The translations under genes were made by a program, and so were the position numbers. From the NCBI GenBank assembly GCA_040222995.1, contig JAVKBW010000082.1, positions 62,001-126,000 of the forward strand: a stretch of 64,000 nucleotides of DNA. Direction: 5' to 3'. Each line of letters opens with the position of its first letter. Position 1 is the stretch's first letter. Positions 34,593-43,692 of this stretch are shown piece after piece. A model generated the notes under the pieces. The model did no database searches and was not told the DNA's origin. It worked only from the letters and a program-made list of their open reading frames with translations. The DNA comes from JAVKBW01 sp040222995 (GTDB lineage Bacteria > Pseudomonadota > Alphaproteobacteria > UBA8366 > Aestuariispiraceae).

Positions 34593-36377
34593 ATGCACGC
34601 CTATCGCACCCATTCCTGCGGCGCCCTGCGCCTGAGCGACGCCGGAACCACCGCCAGGCTTTCCGGCTGGGTCCATCGCCAGCGCGACCACGGAAATCTG
34701 CTGTTCATCGACCTGCGCGATCACGAGGGCATCACCCAGTGCGTGGTGGATTCCTCCAGCCCGCTGTTCAAGCAACTGGAAGCCCTGTCGAACGAAAGCG
34801 TCATTTCGGTGACCGGCGAGGTGCTGAAACGCACCGACGACACCGTGAACAGGAACGTGCCGACCGGCGAGGTCGAAATCGGCGTTTCCGAATTCCAGCT
34901 TCTGTCGGCCGCCGAGCCGCTGCCGATGCCGGTCAACCAGGATGCCGGCTACCCGGAAGACATCCGCCTGAAGTACCGCTTCCTCGACCTGCGCCGGGAA
35001 GACATGCACAACAACATCGTGCTGCGCTCGAAGATCATCACCTCGATCCGTCAGCGCATGGTCAACCAGGGCTTCACCGAATTTCAGACGCCGATCCTGA
35101 CCGCGTCCAGCCCGGAAGGCGCGCGCGACTTTCTGGTGCCGAGCCGCCTGCATCCCGGCAAGTTCTACGCCCTGCCGCAGGCGCCGCAGCAGTTCAAGCA
35201 GCTCATCATGATCGCCGGCTTCGACCGCTACTTCCAGATCGCGCCGTGTTTCCGCGACGAGGACGCCCGCGCCGACCGCTCGCCGGGCGAATTCTACCAG
35301 CTCGATCTGGAAATGAGCTTCGTGACGCAGGATGACGTGTTTGCGGCTTTGGAACCGGTTCTGCACGGCGTGTTCGAGGAATTCGCCGAGGGACGGCAGG
35401 TATCACCCGCGCCGTTTCCGCGCATCCCGTACCGCGAGTCGATGCTGAAATACGGTTCCGACAAGCCGGACCTGCGCAACCCGATCGAGATCGCCGATGT
35501 GACGGACGCCTTCCGGGGGTCCGACTTCAAGGTCTTCGCCGGGCTGATCGAAAAGGGGTTTGTGGTTCGAGCCATTCCCGCGCCGGGGGCCTCGGCCAAC
35601 CCGCGCAGCTTTTTCGACAAGCTGAATTCCTGGGCGCAGGGCGAAGGGCAGGCGGGCCTCGGCTACATCAATTTCAAGGAAGACGGGCCGGCCGGGCCGA
35701 TCGCCAAGAACCTCGACGAGGCGCGCATCGGCGCGATCATGGCGCATACCGGCGCCAAACAGGGCGATGCGGTGTTCTTCGTGTGCGGCAAGGAAGACGC
35801 GGCGGCGGACTTCGCCGGCACGGTTCGCACCAAACTGGGGAATGACCTGGAGCTGATCGACGAGAACCGATTCGAATTCTGCTGGATCGTCGATTTCCCG
35901 ATGTTCGAATTCGACGAGAAGGAACAGAAGATCGACTTCTCGCACAACCCGTTCTCGATGCCGCAGGGCGGCATGGAAGCGCTGGAAACGAAAGACCCGC
36001 TGGATATCCTCGCCTATCAATACGACATTGTGTGTAATGGCGTGGAGCTGTCGTCGGGTGCGATCCGGAACCATCTGCCGGAGGTGATGTACAAGGCGTT
36101 TTCCATCGCCGGGCATTCGCCCGAGTTTGTTGACGAGAAATTCGGCGGCATGATTTCGGCCCTGAAGCTCGGCGCGCCGCCGCATGGCGGCTCCGCCCCC
36201 GGCATCGACCGCATCGTCATGCTGCTGGCGGGCACGGAGAACATCCGCGAGGTCATCATGTTCCCGATGAACCAGATGGCGCAGGACCTGATGATGGGCG
36301 CCCCCAACGACGCCGACCCGAAGCACCTCAAGGAACTCAACATCAAGGTGCAGATGCCGCCGAAGGCGAAGGAATAG
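34593..36377 (+). CDS. aspS: Aspartyl-tRNA synthetase (bacterial type, possibly Asp/Asn non-discriminating)
   Basis: A 594-residue class II synthetase of bacterial AspRS size: N-terminal OB-fold (ARLSGWVHRQRDHGNLLFIDL), motif 2 YFQIAPCFRDEDARADRSPGEF, bacterial GAD insertion in the middle, and motif 3 GGSAPGIDRIVMLLAG. It charges tRNA-Asp. Alphaproteobacteria often use a non-discriminating form that feeds GatCAB; the sequence alone does not decide this. GGAG lies 9 bp before the ATG. Confidence 0.97.
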   Translation: MHAYRTHSCGALRLSDAGTTARLSGWVHRQRDHGNLLFIDLRDHEGITQCVVDSSSPLFKQLEALSNESVISVTGEVLKRTDDTVNRNVPTGEVEIGVSEFQLLSAAEPLPMPVNQDAGYPEDIRLKYRFLDLRREDMHNNIVLRSKIITSIRQRMVNQGFTEFQTPILTASSPEGARDFLVPSRLHPGKFYALPQAPQQFKQLIMIAGFDRYFQIAPCFRDEDARADRSPGEFYQLDLEMSFVTQDDVFAALEPVLHGVFEEFAEGRQVSPAPFPRIPYRESMLKYGSDKPDLRNPIEIADVTDAFRGSDFKVFAGLIEKGFVVRAIPAPGASANPRSFFDKLNSWAQGEGQAGLGYINFKEDGPAGPIAKNLDEARIGAIMAHTGAKQGDAVFFVCGKEDAAADFAGTVRTKLGNDLELIDENRFEFCWIVDFPMFEFDEKEQKIDFSHNPFSMPQGGMEALETKDPLDILAYQYDIVCNGVELSSGAIRNHLPEVMYKAFSIAGHSPEFVDEKFGGMISALKLGAPPHGGSAPGIDRIVMLLAGTENIREVIMFPMNQMAQDLMMGAPNDADPKHLKELNIKVQMPPKAKE

Positions 36378-36389
36378 ACGTTCAACCTG

Positions 36390-36417
36390 CCTCCTCTCCC
36401 GCTGGCGGGAGAGGAGG
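36390..36417. terminator. Long perfect palindrome after aspS, likely terminator and REP-like repeat
   Basis: CCTCCTCTCCCGC (36390-36402), a 2-base centre, then GCGGGAGAGGAGG (36405-36417), followed by AAAA. It is 12 bp after the aspS stop and uses the same arms as the palindromes at 31878-31940. Confidence 0.65.
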
Positions 36418-36494
36418 AAAAGAAGGTGAGTCTCGGACCTGATCCGGGACCCATTCCGCTATCGTCACCGCCTATCACAGCCGCCTCAGGAATG

Positions 36495-36564
36495 GACCCC
36501 GGCGCGGGGGCCGGGGATCGCCGCGTGGCTGGGAAATGCTTGTTCTGGATCAAGGCGCGGGGCG
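36495..36564 (+). repeat. Dispersed 70-bp repeat, copy 1
   Basis: It starts GACCCCGGC, contains a GGCCGGGGATCGCC stretch, and ends with a 26-bp segment from 36539 to 36564 (core TTGTTCTGGATCAAGGCGCG) that is identical to 39775-39800. It lies downstream of aspS, just outside the aldolase gene. Confidence 0.75.
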
Positions 36565-36602
36565 AAGCAAGCCGGGTTCAAGACCTGAAAGCGATCCGGC
36601 CG

Positions 36603-37376
36603 TTAATCGGTGACGCCCGGATCGGCCTTGATGAGGGTGTGCTTGAGCTGCTCGAAATGGGAGATCGCCATATCGCGACATCCATCCCATCCCCGCGATG
36701 TTCCGGCCGCGACATGATCCGGCAGGACATTCAGCGGCTGGCCGCTCCCATAGGCCAGAACCATTGTCCGGCAGGCGCGTTCGAACAGATAGAGTTCCTC
36801 GAAGGCATGGGCCACAGATTCGGCGGCCACCGTAACGCCGTGATTGCCCATCATCAGAACCGAATTGTCGCCGATGAGCGAGGCAAGCCGGCGCCCTTCG
36901 CGTTCATTCGTGGCAACCTCTTCGAACCCGAGATCGACGGAGACGCGGTCATGGAACCGCGCGGTTACCTGACCGATCGGCTTCAGCGTTGGGTCCTTCA
37001 GGCCTGAAAGCGCTGTCGCGTAAGGCGGGTGGATATGCAGAACGACCCGCGCGTGTGGCAGTTCGGCATGGATCTGACTGTGGATACACCATCCGGACCG
37101 ATCCGGCGGGTTCGGGCGAGACATCGTGTCATCCTGGTGCCAGTTCAGGAGTAGCAGATCGCTGGCACGGATCGTGGAAAACAGTTGCCAGCGCGGGTTC
37201 ATCAGAAACCGCCCGTCGTCTGGCGAAAGGGCTGCCGAGAAATGGTTCCCGACGGATTCCGTCCATCCGAAATCCGCTGCAAGGCGAAACGCCACGGCGA
37301 GATCAACCCGCAGCGTGGCTTCGTCGGGATAGGGGGTGTTCTTCGCTGCATCGATGATATGGCGCATATGTGTCAT
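36603..37376 (-). CDS. Class II aldolase/adducin-family protein
   Basis: A 257-residue protein with the zinc-binding motif HARVVLHIHPPYATALSGL (H114 and H116) and the later GNHGVTVAAESVAHAFEELY that supplies a third ligand in this fold. Family members include fuculose-1-phosphate aldolase and decarboxylases or epimerases, so the exact reaction is open. Its ATG overlaps the stop of the upstream dioxygenase gene (ATGA), so they are one operon and probably one pathway. It lies inside the repeat-bounded module. Confidence 0.85.
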   Translation of the reverse strand: MTHMRHIIDAAKNTPYPDEATLRVDLAVAFRLAADFGWTESVGNHFSAALSPDDGRFLMNPRWQLFSTIRASDLLLLNWHQDDTMSRPNPPDRSGWCIHSQIHAELPHARVVLHIHPPYATALSGLKDPTLKPIGQVTARFHDRVSVDLGFEEVATNEREGRRLASLIGDNSVLMMGNHGVTVAAESVAHAFEELYLFERACRTMVLAYGSGQPLNVLPDHVAAGTSRGWDGCRDMAISHFEQLKHTLIKADPGVTD

Positions 37377-38533
37377 GCTGGCGATCCTTCATTGGGAAAA
37401 GGTGACGTGTCTCGTATGGCGACCCTGTATCGGGATCTCAATTCACCTCGATCCGTGTAGCAACCCCGCAATAGCCGGCTTCCACTCGTGGGGTCATAAG
37501 CCGCCCGCCCATGCACTATCCTCTGATTGTCAAAGACAATGCACTGTCCAGCGGCGAGCCTGATCGGCATCATGTGTTCCGGATCGCGCAACATCGAGGC
37601 AAACCGGCGAAAAGCCGGGTAATACGAGTCAAGCAGGCGTTGATCGAGATCGAATAGATCGGCCATGTGCTGGCTGATTGTGACGCCGACGAATTCGCCC
37701 CGGTCATCCAGTATGATAACAGTCTGACGGGCGCGCATGTCTATCTTGGTATGAGAAAACCGGAACGGAACCGAAACCGAGGAGAGAATTTCATAATCTT
37801 TCGGATGGGTCGCCTTCAATTTCATGGCGACCGCTGCCCCGTCTACGAATGTCGTTTCCCCGCCTGTCGTGTCGTTGACCCTGCAGTGCAGATATTGAAG
37901 ACCGGCCGGAAATTCCTCGCATGGGTTGTCCGTATGCGGCTCCAGCGCCTGGGCGGTATAGGCGGTGCCGACCGGGCTGGGATATGCCTTTACATCGAAA
38001 TAGTAGCCGGAGAATGACGACCTGACGTGACCGGCTATTTCCGCCACGAGCCGGACACCTTCCTCGTCATCGGGAACGTCTTCAACCATCGCAATGCCGT
38101 CCCGCAGCAGCGTTGCGAGGTAAGACCGATAGGCGGCCCGGTCGGCTATCAGTGTTTTCAGTTGAAATGTCGATAGATTGTCCCGGAACCCGGCGCCCCA
38201 GTATCTTGGTTCGATGCGCGCCGGGTCTTCGTGACCGGGATGTATCAGCCAGCCTGTCAACCATCCGATATCGTACCGGCTGACATGACCGTCACCGGCC
38301 CAGGTGATAACAAGGTCGCCGCATTCTATTCGTGCGTCGTCAGGCCGGATGTCAGCCGGCGCGGACACGATATCGAACTGCCGGTCGCCGATTTTCTGAT
38401 CGAACGACGATGGGCAGTTGTCCCGCAGCCACATGTAGTTAGCGTAATGCGCCTGGATGCGTCCGGCAGTGCCAGTCGCAACATGGATGGTCAATCCGCT
38501 TTGCTCAAGGTCCACTCTCGGAGCGTCTGTCAT
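37373..38533 (-). CDS. Gamma-butyrobetaine hydroxylase-type 2-oxoglutarate dioxygenase
   Basis: About 386 residues. The N-terminal domain has the WLRDNC motif (residues 35-40) typical of gamma-butyrobetaine and trimethyllysine dioxygenases. The TauD-like catalytic domain has LEPHTDNPCEEFPAGLQYLHC (iron ligands H200, D202) and IVHGRAAYDPTSGSRLLRG (H341 plus the 2-oxoglutarate Arg). Substrate may be a betaine or another amino compound; not determined. Start 38533 (MTDAPRVDLE) fits the domain; the frame opens to 38626. First gene of the operon with the class II aldolase, divergent from a LysR regulator. Confidence 0.83.
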   Translation of the reverse strand: MTDAPRVDLEQSGLTIHVATGTAGRIQAHYANYMWLRDNCPSSFDQKIGDRQFDIVSAPADIRPDDARIECGDLVITWAGDGHVSRYDIGWLTGWLIHPGHEDPARIEPRYWGAGFRDNLSTFQLKTLIADRAAYRSYLATLLRDGIAMVEDVPDDEEGVRLVAEIAGHVRSSFSGYYFDVKAYPSPVGTAYTAQALEPHTDNPCEEFPAGLQYLHCRVNDTTGGETTFVDGAAVAMKLKATHPKDYEILSSVSVPFRFSHTKIDMRARQTVIILDDRGEFVGVTISQHMADLFDLDQRLLDSYYPAFRRFASMLRDPEHMMPIRLAAGQCIVFDNQRIVHGRAAYDPTSGSRLLRGCYTDRGELRSRYRVAIRDTSPFPNEGSPA

Positions 38534-38644
38534 GGTATCTTTCTTCGGTCCATGTGCAGCAGCACAGCACTGCACAATACTGAGAATGCCGTATATCACA
38601 GGCGTGACATTCAGTTCTATTGACAATATGAATGATAATTATGG

Positions 38645-39634
38645 ATGTTTTGTATGATTTTTCGGCCACAGCCGGGATGCCGGAACGTCACTCATGGGAT
38701 GCCGGGCGTGCCTTACCTGAAAACCCTCAATAGGCTGACTGTCAAACAGTTGCGCGCGCTCGTGGAATTCGACGAAGCCGAAAGTCTCACAAGCGCAGCG
38801 GACAGGCTGGGCATCAGCCAGCCGGCGCTTAGCAACAGATTTCGGGAAATCGAACGCCTGACCGGTGCGAAGATCTTCCATCGCACCAAGGGGCATCTTC
38901 ACTTTGCGCCGTCAGGTTATGCGTTGCTGAATGCGGCCCGCGTCATTCTTGACGAATTGCATCAGGTCGAAATCAACCTTGAGCAGGCGCGAAACAATCG
39001 CACCATCGACCTGCGCATTGAGGTTCGCGGGTACAACCTGCATCGTCCGCTGTCTCAACTGCTGGTGAAGATGATGCGCGCGCGTCCGGAACTGTTGATC
39101 GAGGTGACCAGCGACTCATCGAGACTGCCGCTCGACGCGGTGCTGTCCAGTGATGTCGACCTGACGATAACGCTAGGCGATTTTTCCCGCAGGGGCTTGC
39201 AACAGCATTTTCTAGCGCAAGACGAACTGATTGGTGTCGTACCGGTCACTCATCCGCTTGCGGACAAGGAAATCCTCGAGCCCAGGGACTTCGAGCATGA
39301 ACCATTCATCACCTACAGTCCGGTCCTTGAGCGTGGTCAGGAAATTGAGCAGTACTTCATTCCCGCTGGGATCATTCCGCGAAATCTCATTTCGGTTGGT
39401 ACGGCGGACTATGCGTGCGGTGTTGTCGCCAACGGGTTCGGCGTCAGCATTCTGAGCAGGTGGGCCAGCGAACAATATCCCGACCGGCGCAAAATCCGGC
39501 TGACACCACTCGCTAGGCCGGGGCTGACATGTCGATGGCATGCGATTACCAGGCGGACCCAGCATGAACATCCTGTGCTGACCGATCTGCTCGCAAGGCT
39601 CCCCGACATGTTCCACAAGACCGGCACCTTTTAG
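38645..39634 (+). CDS. LysR-family transcriptional regulator of the aldolase/dioxygenase operon
   Basis: About 329 residues with the N-terminal winged helix: TVKQLRALVEFDEAESLTSAADRLGISQPALSNRFREIE, then a periplasmic-binding-protein-like effector domain. The divergent position, 111 bp from the dioxygenase start, is the classic LysR-target arrangement, so it probably activates that operon when a pathway metabolite is present. The start may be 38645 or 38699 (MPGVPYLKTLNRL); the second is closer to usual family length. The 5' region is AT-rich compared with neighbours. Confidence 0.85.
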   Translation: MFCMIFRPQPGCRNVTHGMPGVPYLKTLNRLTVKQLRALVEFDEAESLTSAADRLGISQPALSNRFREIERLTGAKIFHRTKGHLHFAPSGYALLNAARVILDELHQVEINLEQARNNRTIDLRIEVRGYNLHRPLSQLLVKMMRARPELLIEVTSDSSRLPLDAVLSSDVDLTITLGDFSRRGLQQHFLAQDELIGVVPVTHPLADKEILEPRDFEHEPFITYSPVLERGQEIEQYFIPAGIIPRNLISVGTADYACGVVANGFGVSILSRWASEQYPDRRKIRLTPLARPGLTCRWHAITRRTQHEHPVLTDLLARLPDMFHKTGTF

Positions 39635-39731
39635 GAACGCAAGCGTGCTGCCCAAGTCATTGCCGTGAGGGGCGGTTATGCTGCCTCTGATGCGGGACCT
39701 TCAACAGAATAAATCGCCAATCGCGGTGAAA

Positions 39732-39800
39732 GACCCCGGCTCTCTGGCCGGGATTCGCCATAGTGTCGGCGGTTCTTGTTCTGGATCAAGGCGCGGGGCG
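39732..39800 (+). repeat. Dispersed 70-bp repeat, copy 2
   Basis: Same orientation as 36495-36564. It opens GACCCCGGC, diverges in the middle and is identical over the last 26 bp. The two copies bracket the aldolase-dioxygenase-LysR module. A weaker partial match lies near 44566-44583. Confidence 0.75.
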
Positions 39801-39848
39801 GGGCGCGCGGTTTAGAAAACAGGGCAATCGCAACCACCGGAGCCCGCA

Positions 39849-41195
39849 ATGACCCGCCAGTCCCCGCCGCGCACCCTGCCGAAACTGACCCGCCATCTGG
39901 TCGGCCTGATCCGCCAGAAGCTGTGGCTGCAGGTTGTCATCGGCATGTTCGCGGGTGTCGGTTTCGGCGTGCTGGTCGGCCCGACCGCCGGCTATGTGCA
40001 GGCGGAAACCAGTGCGCTGATCGGCAACTGGGTCTCGCTGCCGGGCAAGCTGTTCCTGATCGCCATCCAGTTCGTGGTCGTGCCGCTGGTGGTCGCCTCG
40101 GTCATTCGCGGTATCGCGGCGGGGGATGGTACGGGCAATCTCGGCAAGATGGGCTCGCGCACGGTTCTGTTCTTTCTCGGCACGACCCTGATCGCCGTGA
40201 TGTTCGGCCTGCTGGCCGCGAACATCATCCAGCCGGGACAGTATATCGACCGGGCGGCGGTGGATTCCGCGCTGGTGGAAAAAGGCCCGGTGGCGGTCGG
40301 CGCGGCCCCGCAGGCGCCGACGCCGGGCGAGATACCGGAACTGATTGTCAGCCTGTTCCCGAAAGACCCGCTGAGCACCTTCGTCAGCGGCAACATGCTG
40401 CAGATCGTCATCGCGGCGGCGATTATCGGCATCGCGCTGGTGACGACGCCGACGGAACAGCGCCGGCCGCTGCTGGACCTGATGGGGTCGGTGCAGGCGG
40501 CCTGCATGGTGATCGTCGGCTGGGTGATGCGGTTCGCGCCGGTCGCCGTGTTCGGCCTGCTGGCGCATATCACCTCGCGGGTCGGCCTGTCGGCCCTGCT
40601 CGGCACCGGCATGTATGTGGTGACGGTTCTGGTCGGGCTCATGTGCCTGCAGATTACCTATCTGCTGATCGCGAAAATTTTCGGCAACCGGTCGATCCGC
40701 GCCTTCATCACCGGCACGCGCGACGTGATGCTGCTGGCATTCTCGACCTCCAGCTCCGCCGCCGTCATGCCGCTGACCCTGACGACGGTGGAAAAGGAAC
40801 TGAAAATCAAGCCCGCCGTCAGCCGCTTCGTCGTGCCGCTGGGCACCACCATCAACATGGGTGGCACGGCCCTGTATCAGGGCGTCGCGGCGGTGTTTCT
40901 GGCGCAGGTTTTCGGCGTCGATCTCGGCATTCCCGGCATGCTGCTGATCACCGTGATGGCGACGGGGGCGGCGATCGGCTCGCCGGGCACGCCCGGCGTC
41001 GGCATCGTCATTCTGGCGACCATTCTGACCAGCGTCGGCATTCCCGCCGGCGGCATCGCCATCATTCTCGGCGTCGACCGCATGCTCGACATGGTGCGCA
41101 CCGTGGTGAACGTTACCGGCGATATGGTCGCCTGCGTCGTCGTCGACCGCCTGATGCAGGAAGAAACCGTATCGGAGACAGCGCGGACGGTTTAA
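39849..41195 (+). CDS. Dicarboxylate/amino acid:cation symporter (DAACS family)
   Basis: A 448-residue GltP/DctA-type carrier: GKLFLIAIQFVVVPLVVASV, the Ser-rich re-entrant loop AFSTSSSAAVMPLTL, and NMGGTALYQGVAAVFLAQ with a C-terminal GVDRMLDMVRTVVNVTGD. It takes up C4-dicarboxylates, aspartate or glutamate with Na+ or H+. A hydrophilic insertion of about 40 residues after helix 3-4 is seen (VEKGPVAVGAAPQAPTPGE). fetA-like gene follows 10 bp later, but a functional link is not evident. Confidence 0.9.
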   Translation: MTRQSPPRTLPKLTRHLVGLIRQKLWLQVVIGMFAGVGFGVLVGPTAGYVQAETSALIGNWVSLPGKLFLIAIQFVVVPLVVASVIRGIAAGDGTGNLGKMGSRTVLFFLGTTLIAVMFGLLAANIIQPGQYIDRAAVDSALVEKGPVAVGAAPQAPTPGEIPELIVSLFPKDPLSTFVSGNMLQIVIAAAIIGIALVTTPTEQRRPLLDLMGSVQAACMVIVGWVMRFAPVAVFGLLAHITSRVGLSALLGTGMYVVTVLVGLMCLQITYLLIAKIFGNRSIRAFITGTRDVMLLAFSTSSSAAVMPLTLTTVEKELKIKPAVSRFVVPLGTTINMGGTALYQGVAAVFLAQVFGVDLGIPGMLLITVMATGAAIGSPGTPGVGIVILATILTSVGIPAGGIAIILGVDRMLDMVRTVVNVTGDMVACVVVDRLMQEETVSETARTV

Positions 41196-41205
41196 CCTTG
41201 CGCGC

Positions 41206-41799
41206 ATGAGCCTCACGGTATCCCGTCTCGAAAGACCCGCCCTCGGTCCGATATCTCTGTCGGTCGCGGCAGGGGCGTGCCTTGCCGTGCGCGGCCCGTC
41301 GGGGGCGGGCAAGTCGCTGCTGATGCGGGCGATTGCGGATCTCGATCCAGCAACGGGCAGGGTGGAACTGGATGGCCGGTCCCGCGAAAGCTGGTTCGCG
41401 CCGGACTGGCGGCGGCAGGTCGCCTATGTGCCGGCGGAAGCGGGCTGGTGGGCGCCGGTGGTGGGGGAGCATTTTCTGTCCGACAACGGCGACACGCCCG
41501 ATCTGCTGCAGGCAGTCGGCCTTGCCGGCGATACCCTGGACTGGCCGGTTGAGCGCCTGTCGAGCGGCGAAAGCCAGCGCCTGGCGCTGATCCGCGCGCT
41601 GGTCCGCAAGCCGAAATTCCTGCTGCTCGACGAGCCGACCTCGGCGCTCGACAACGACGCCACGATCAGGATCGAACGGTTGTTGCACCGGCAGATGGCG
41701 CAGGGTCTCGGGCTGGTGCTGGTGACCCATTCGGCGGAACAGGAGCACCGGCTGGCGACAGCGACGCTGGAACTCGAGGACGGGAAGATGAAGCAATGA
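41206..41799 (+). CDS. fetA: Iron-export-type ABC transporter ATPase (FetA-like)
   Basis: A compact 197-residue ATPase: Walker A RGPSGAGKSLLMRAI, ABC signature LSSGESQRLALIRAL, Walker B FLLLDEPTSALD and the H-loop VTHSAEQEHR. The Q-loop position reads VAYVPAEAGWW, so the usual Gln is absent. FetAB (YbbL/YbbM) exports iron and helps resist oxidative stress. The stop overlaps the fetB start, consistent with a two-gene transporter. Confidence 0.82.
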   Translation: MSLTVSRLERPALGPISLSVAAGACLAVRGPSGAGKSLLMRAIADLDPATGRVELDGRSRESWFAPDWRRQVAYVPAEAGWWAPVVGEHFLSDNGDTPDLLQAVGLAGDTLDWPVERLSSGESQRLALIRALVRKPKFLLLDEPTSALDNDATIRIERLLHRQMAQGLGLVLVTHSAEQEHRLATATLELEDGKMKQ

Positions 41800-42593
41800 G
41801 CGACTTCATTTCCCTGTCCTATGTCGATCTGGCGGTCGGGTCGGTTCTTCTGCTGCTGAATGCCGGCCTGTCGCTGCGGCTGCAACTGGGGCTGGAAAAG
41901 GACATCATTGTTTCGGCCCTGCGCATGACGGTGCAGTTGATGCTGGTCGGCCTTGTGCTGAAAGCCCTGTTCGCCACGACCGATCCGTGGCTGACCCTGC
42001 TGGCGATGCTGATCATGGGGGCATTCGCCGGGCGCGAGATCATGGCGCGGCAGCGCACCAAATTCACCGGCTGGTGGCGCATCGGTCTGGGGTCCACCAC
42101 GATGATGATCGCCGGCATGCTGGTGATCGTGTTGGGCCTGTCGGTTCAGGTGCAGCCAGACCCGTGGTACGACCCGCGTTACGCCATCCCGATGTTCGGG
42201 ATGATTCTGGGCAACACGATGACCGGCGTCAGCCTCGGCCTGAACACGCTGACCACCAATGCCGTGCGCAGCCGCAGGGCGATAGAAGGCGCGCTGCTGC
42301 TGGGCTGCACGCGCTGGGTGGCGTTCCGCCCGGTGACGCGCGAAGCGCTTGTCAGCGGCATGATGCCGGTTATCAACCAGATGGCGGCGGCCGGCGTGGT
42401 GTCGTTGCCGGGCATGATGACCGGTCAGATCCTCGCCGGCATCGACCCGACCGAAGCCGTAAAATACCAGTTGCTGATCATGTTCCTGATCGCCGGCTCG
42501 ACCGGCTCCGGCGTGCTGATGGCGGTGTTCGGCGGTGTCTGGCGGCTGAGCGACGAGCGTCACCGGCTGCGTCTCGACCGGCTGCAGCGCTGA
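41796..42593 (+). CDS. fetB: Iron-export-type ABC transporter permease (FetB-like)
   Basis: A 265-residue UPF0014/YbbM-family permease with about seven hydrophobic segments and the family blocks LGLEKDIIVSALRMTVQLMLVG, RYAIPMFGMILGNTMTGVSLGLN and SLPGMMTGQILAGIDPTEAVKYQ. It pairs with the ATPase whose stop it overlaps. Iron efflux is inferred from FetB in E. coli; other metals are possible. Its 3' end faces the stop of the LysR gene 9 bp away. Confidence 0.87.
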   Translation: MSDFISLSYVDLAVGSVLLLLNAGLSLRLQLGLEKDIIVSALRMTVQLMLVGLVLKALFATTDPWLTLLAMLIMGAFAGREIMARQRTKFTGWWRIGLGSTTMMIAGMLVIVLGLSVQVQPDPWYDPRYAIPMFGMILGNTMTGVSLGLNTLTTNAVRSRRAIEGALLLGCTRWVAFRPVTREALVSGMMPVINQMAAAGVVSLPGMMTGQILAGIDPTEAVKYQLLIMFLIAGSTGSGVLMAVFGGVWRLSDERHRLRLDRLQR

Positions 42594-42602
42594 TCTTTCC
42601 GG

Positions 42603-43547
42603 TCAGGTGGAGGCCTGTTCGCTCTTCGGCGGAAGCCGCCCGGCTTCTTCCAGCGCCCAGTCGCGGAAGGCCGCGACGCGGGGGATCTGCAACGCGCCTT
42701 CCGGATAGACAAGATACGGCTTGAAGGCAGACTTGATGGACAGGTCGTCTGAAAACGGCCGCACCAGCCGACCGTTTTCAAGATCCTTCCCGGCCAGCGC
42801 GACGGAGGTCAGCGCCACGCCAAGCCCGTCCAGCACCGCCTGAATCGCCAGGCTGTCAGCCGAGAAGGTGAGGCCGCGGGTCGGGTCGACATCCTTCACC
42901 CCGGCGGCTTCCAGCCACATCCGCCAGGTCGGCGTTTCGGCGGGTTCGTTACGCCAGTCAAGATGGATCAGCGTGTGGTGTTTCAGATCGTCCGGGTGGC
43001 GGAGCGGGTGGTCGCCTTCCAGCAGGGCGGGGCTGCAGACCGGAAAACTCATCACGTCGTACAGGGTTTCCGATACCAGACCCGGATAATTGCCGCGGCC
43101 GTAGCGGATCGCCATGTCGATGCCGTCGCGGGTCAGGTCGGCCAGCCGGTCGGTGGCGTCGATGCGGATATCGATATCGGGATGGCGCGACCGGAACGCC
43201 TCGAGCCGGGGCAGCAGCCATCTCTGGCCCATCGACGGGCTGGTGCTGATCGTCAGGGTCGCGTCGTCGGACTGCCGGTGCAGGCGTTCGTTTGCCTGAT
43301 GCAGCTTGTCGAAGGCGTCGCGCACCAGCGGCAGAACCGCCTGCGCGGTCTCCGTGATGATCAGGGTGCGTGTCGTGCGGCGGAACAGGGGGAAGCCGTA
43401 GAAATCCTCCAGTTGGCGGATCTGCTGGCTGATCGCGCCGGGTGTGACGTTCAGTTCGTCCGCTGCCCTGGTGAAACTCAGCAGGCGGGCGGCGGCTTCG
43501 AAAGCGCGCAGGGCGTTCAGCGGGGGCATCAGGTCAGGCATGCTCAA
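42603..43547 (-). CDS. LysR-family transcriptional regulator (GcvA-like)
   Basis: A 314-residue regulator with the GcvA-type start PDLMPPLNALRAFEAAARLLSFTRAADELNVTPGAISQQIRQLE and an effector domain with MAIRYGRGNYPGLVSETLYD, typical of that subgroup. It is divergent from the CmcJ-like oxygenase gene, with 145 bp between starts, including an AT-rich stretch (CTAACTAATTAATCAAG) near its own start, so that gene is its likely target. Confidence 0.9.
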   Translation of the reverse strand: MSMPDLMPPLNALRAFEAAARLLSFTRAADELNVTPGAISQQIRQLEDFYGFPLFRRTTRTLIITETAQAVLPLVRDAFDKLHQANERLHRQSDDATLTISTSPSMGQRWLLPRLEAFRSRHPDIDIRIDATDRLADLTRDGIDMAIRYGRGNYPGLVSETLYDVMSFPVCSPALLEGDHPLRHPDDLKHHTLIHLDWRNEPAETPTWRMWLEAAGVKDVDPTRGLTFSADSLAIQAVLDGLGVALTSVALAGKDLENGRLVRPFSDDLSIKSAFKPYLVYPEGALQIPRVAAFRDWALEEAGRLPPKSEQAST

Positions 43548-43692
43548 TTATATAGACAGGCTAACTAATTAATCAAGAAAGCATCGTTACAAATTTCGAC
43601 GTAAAGCACGAAATAATGGGGCATAGGAAGTGATCCTGTTCACAACAGTTTCCGATTTAACTGAACAATCGGAAGGGCAAAGGAGACCGAAA

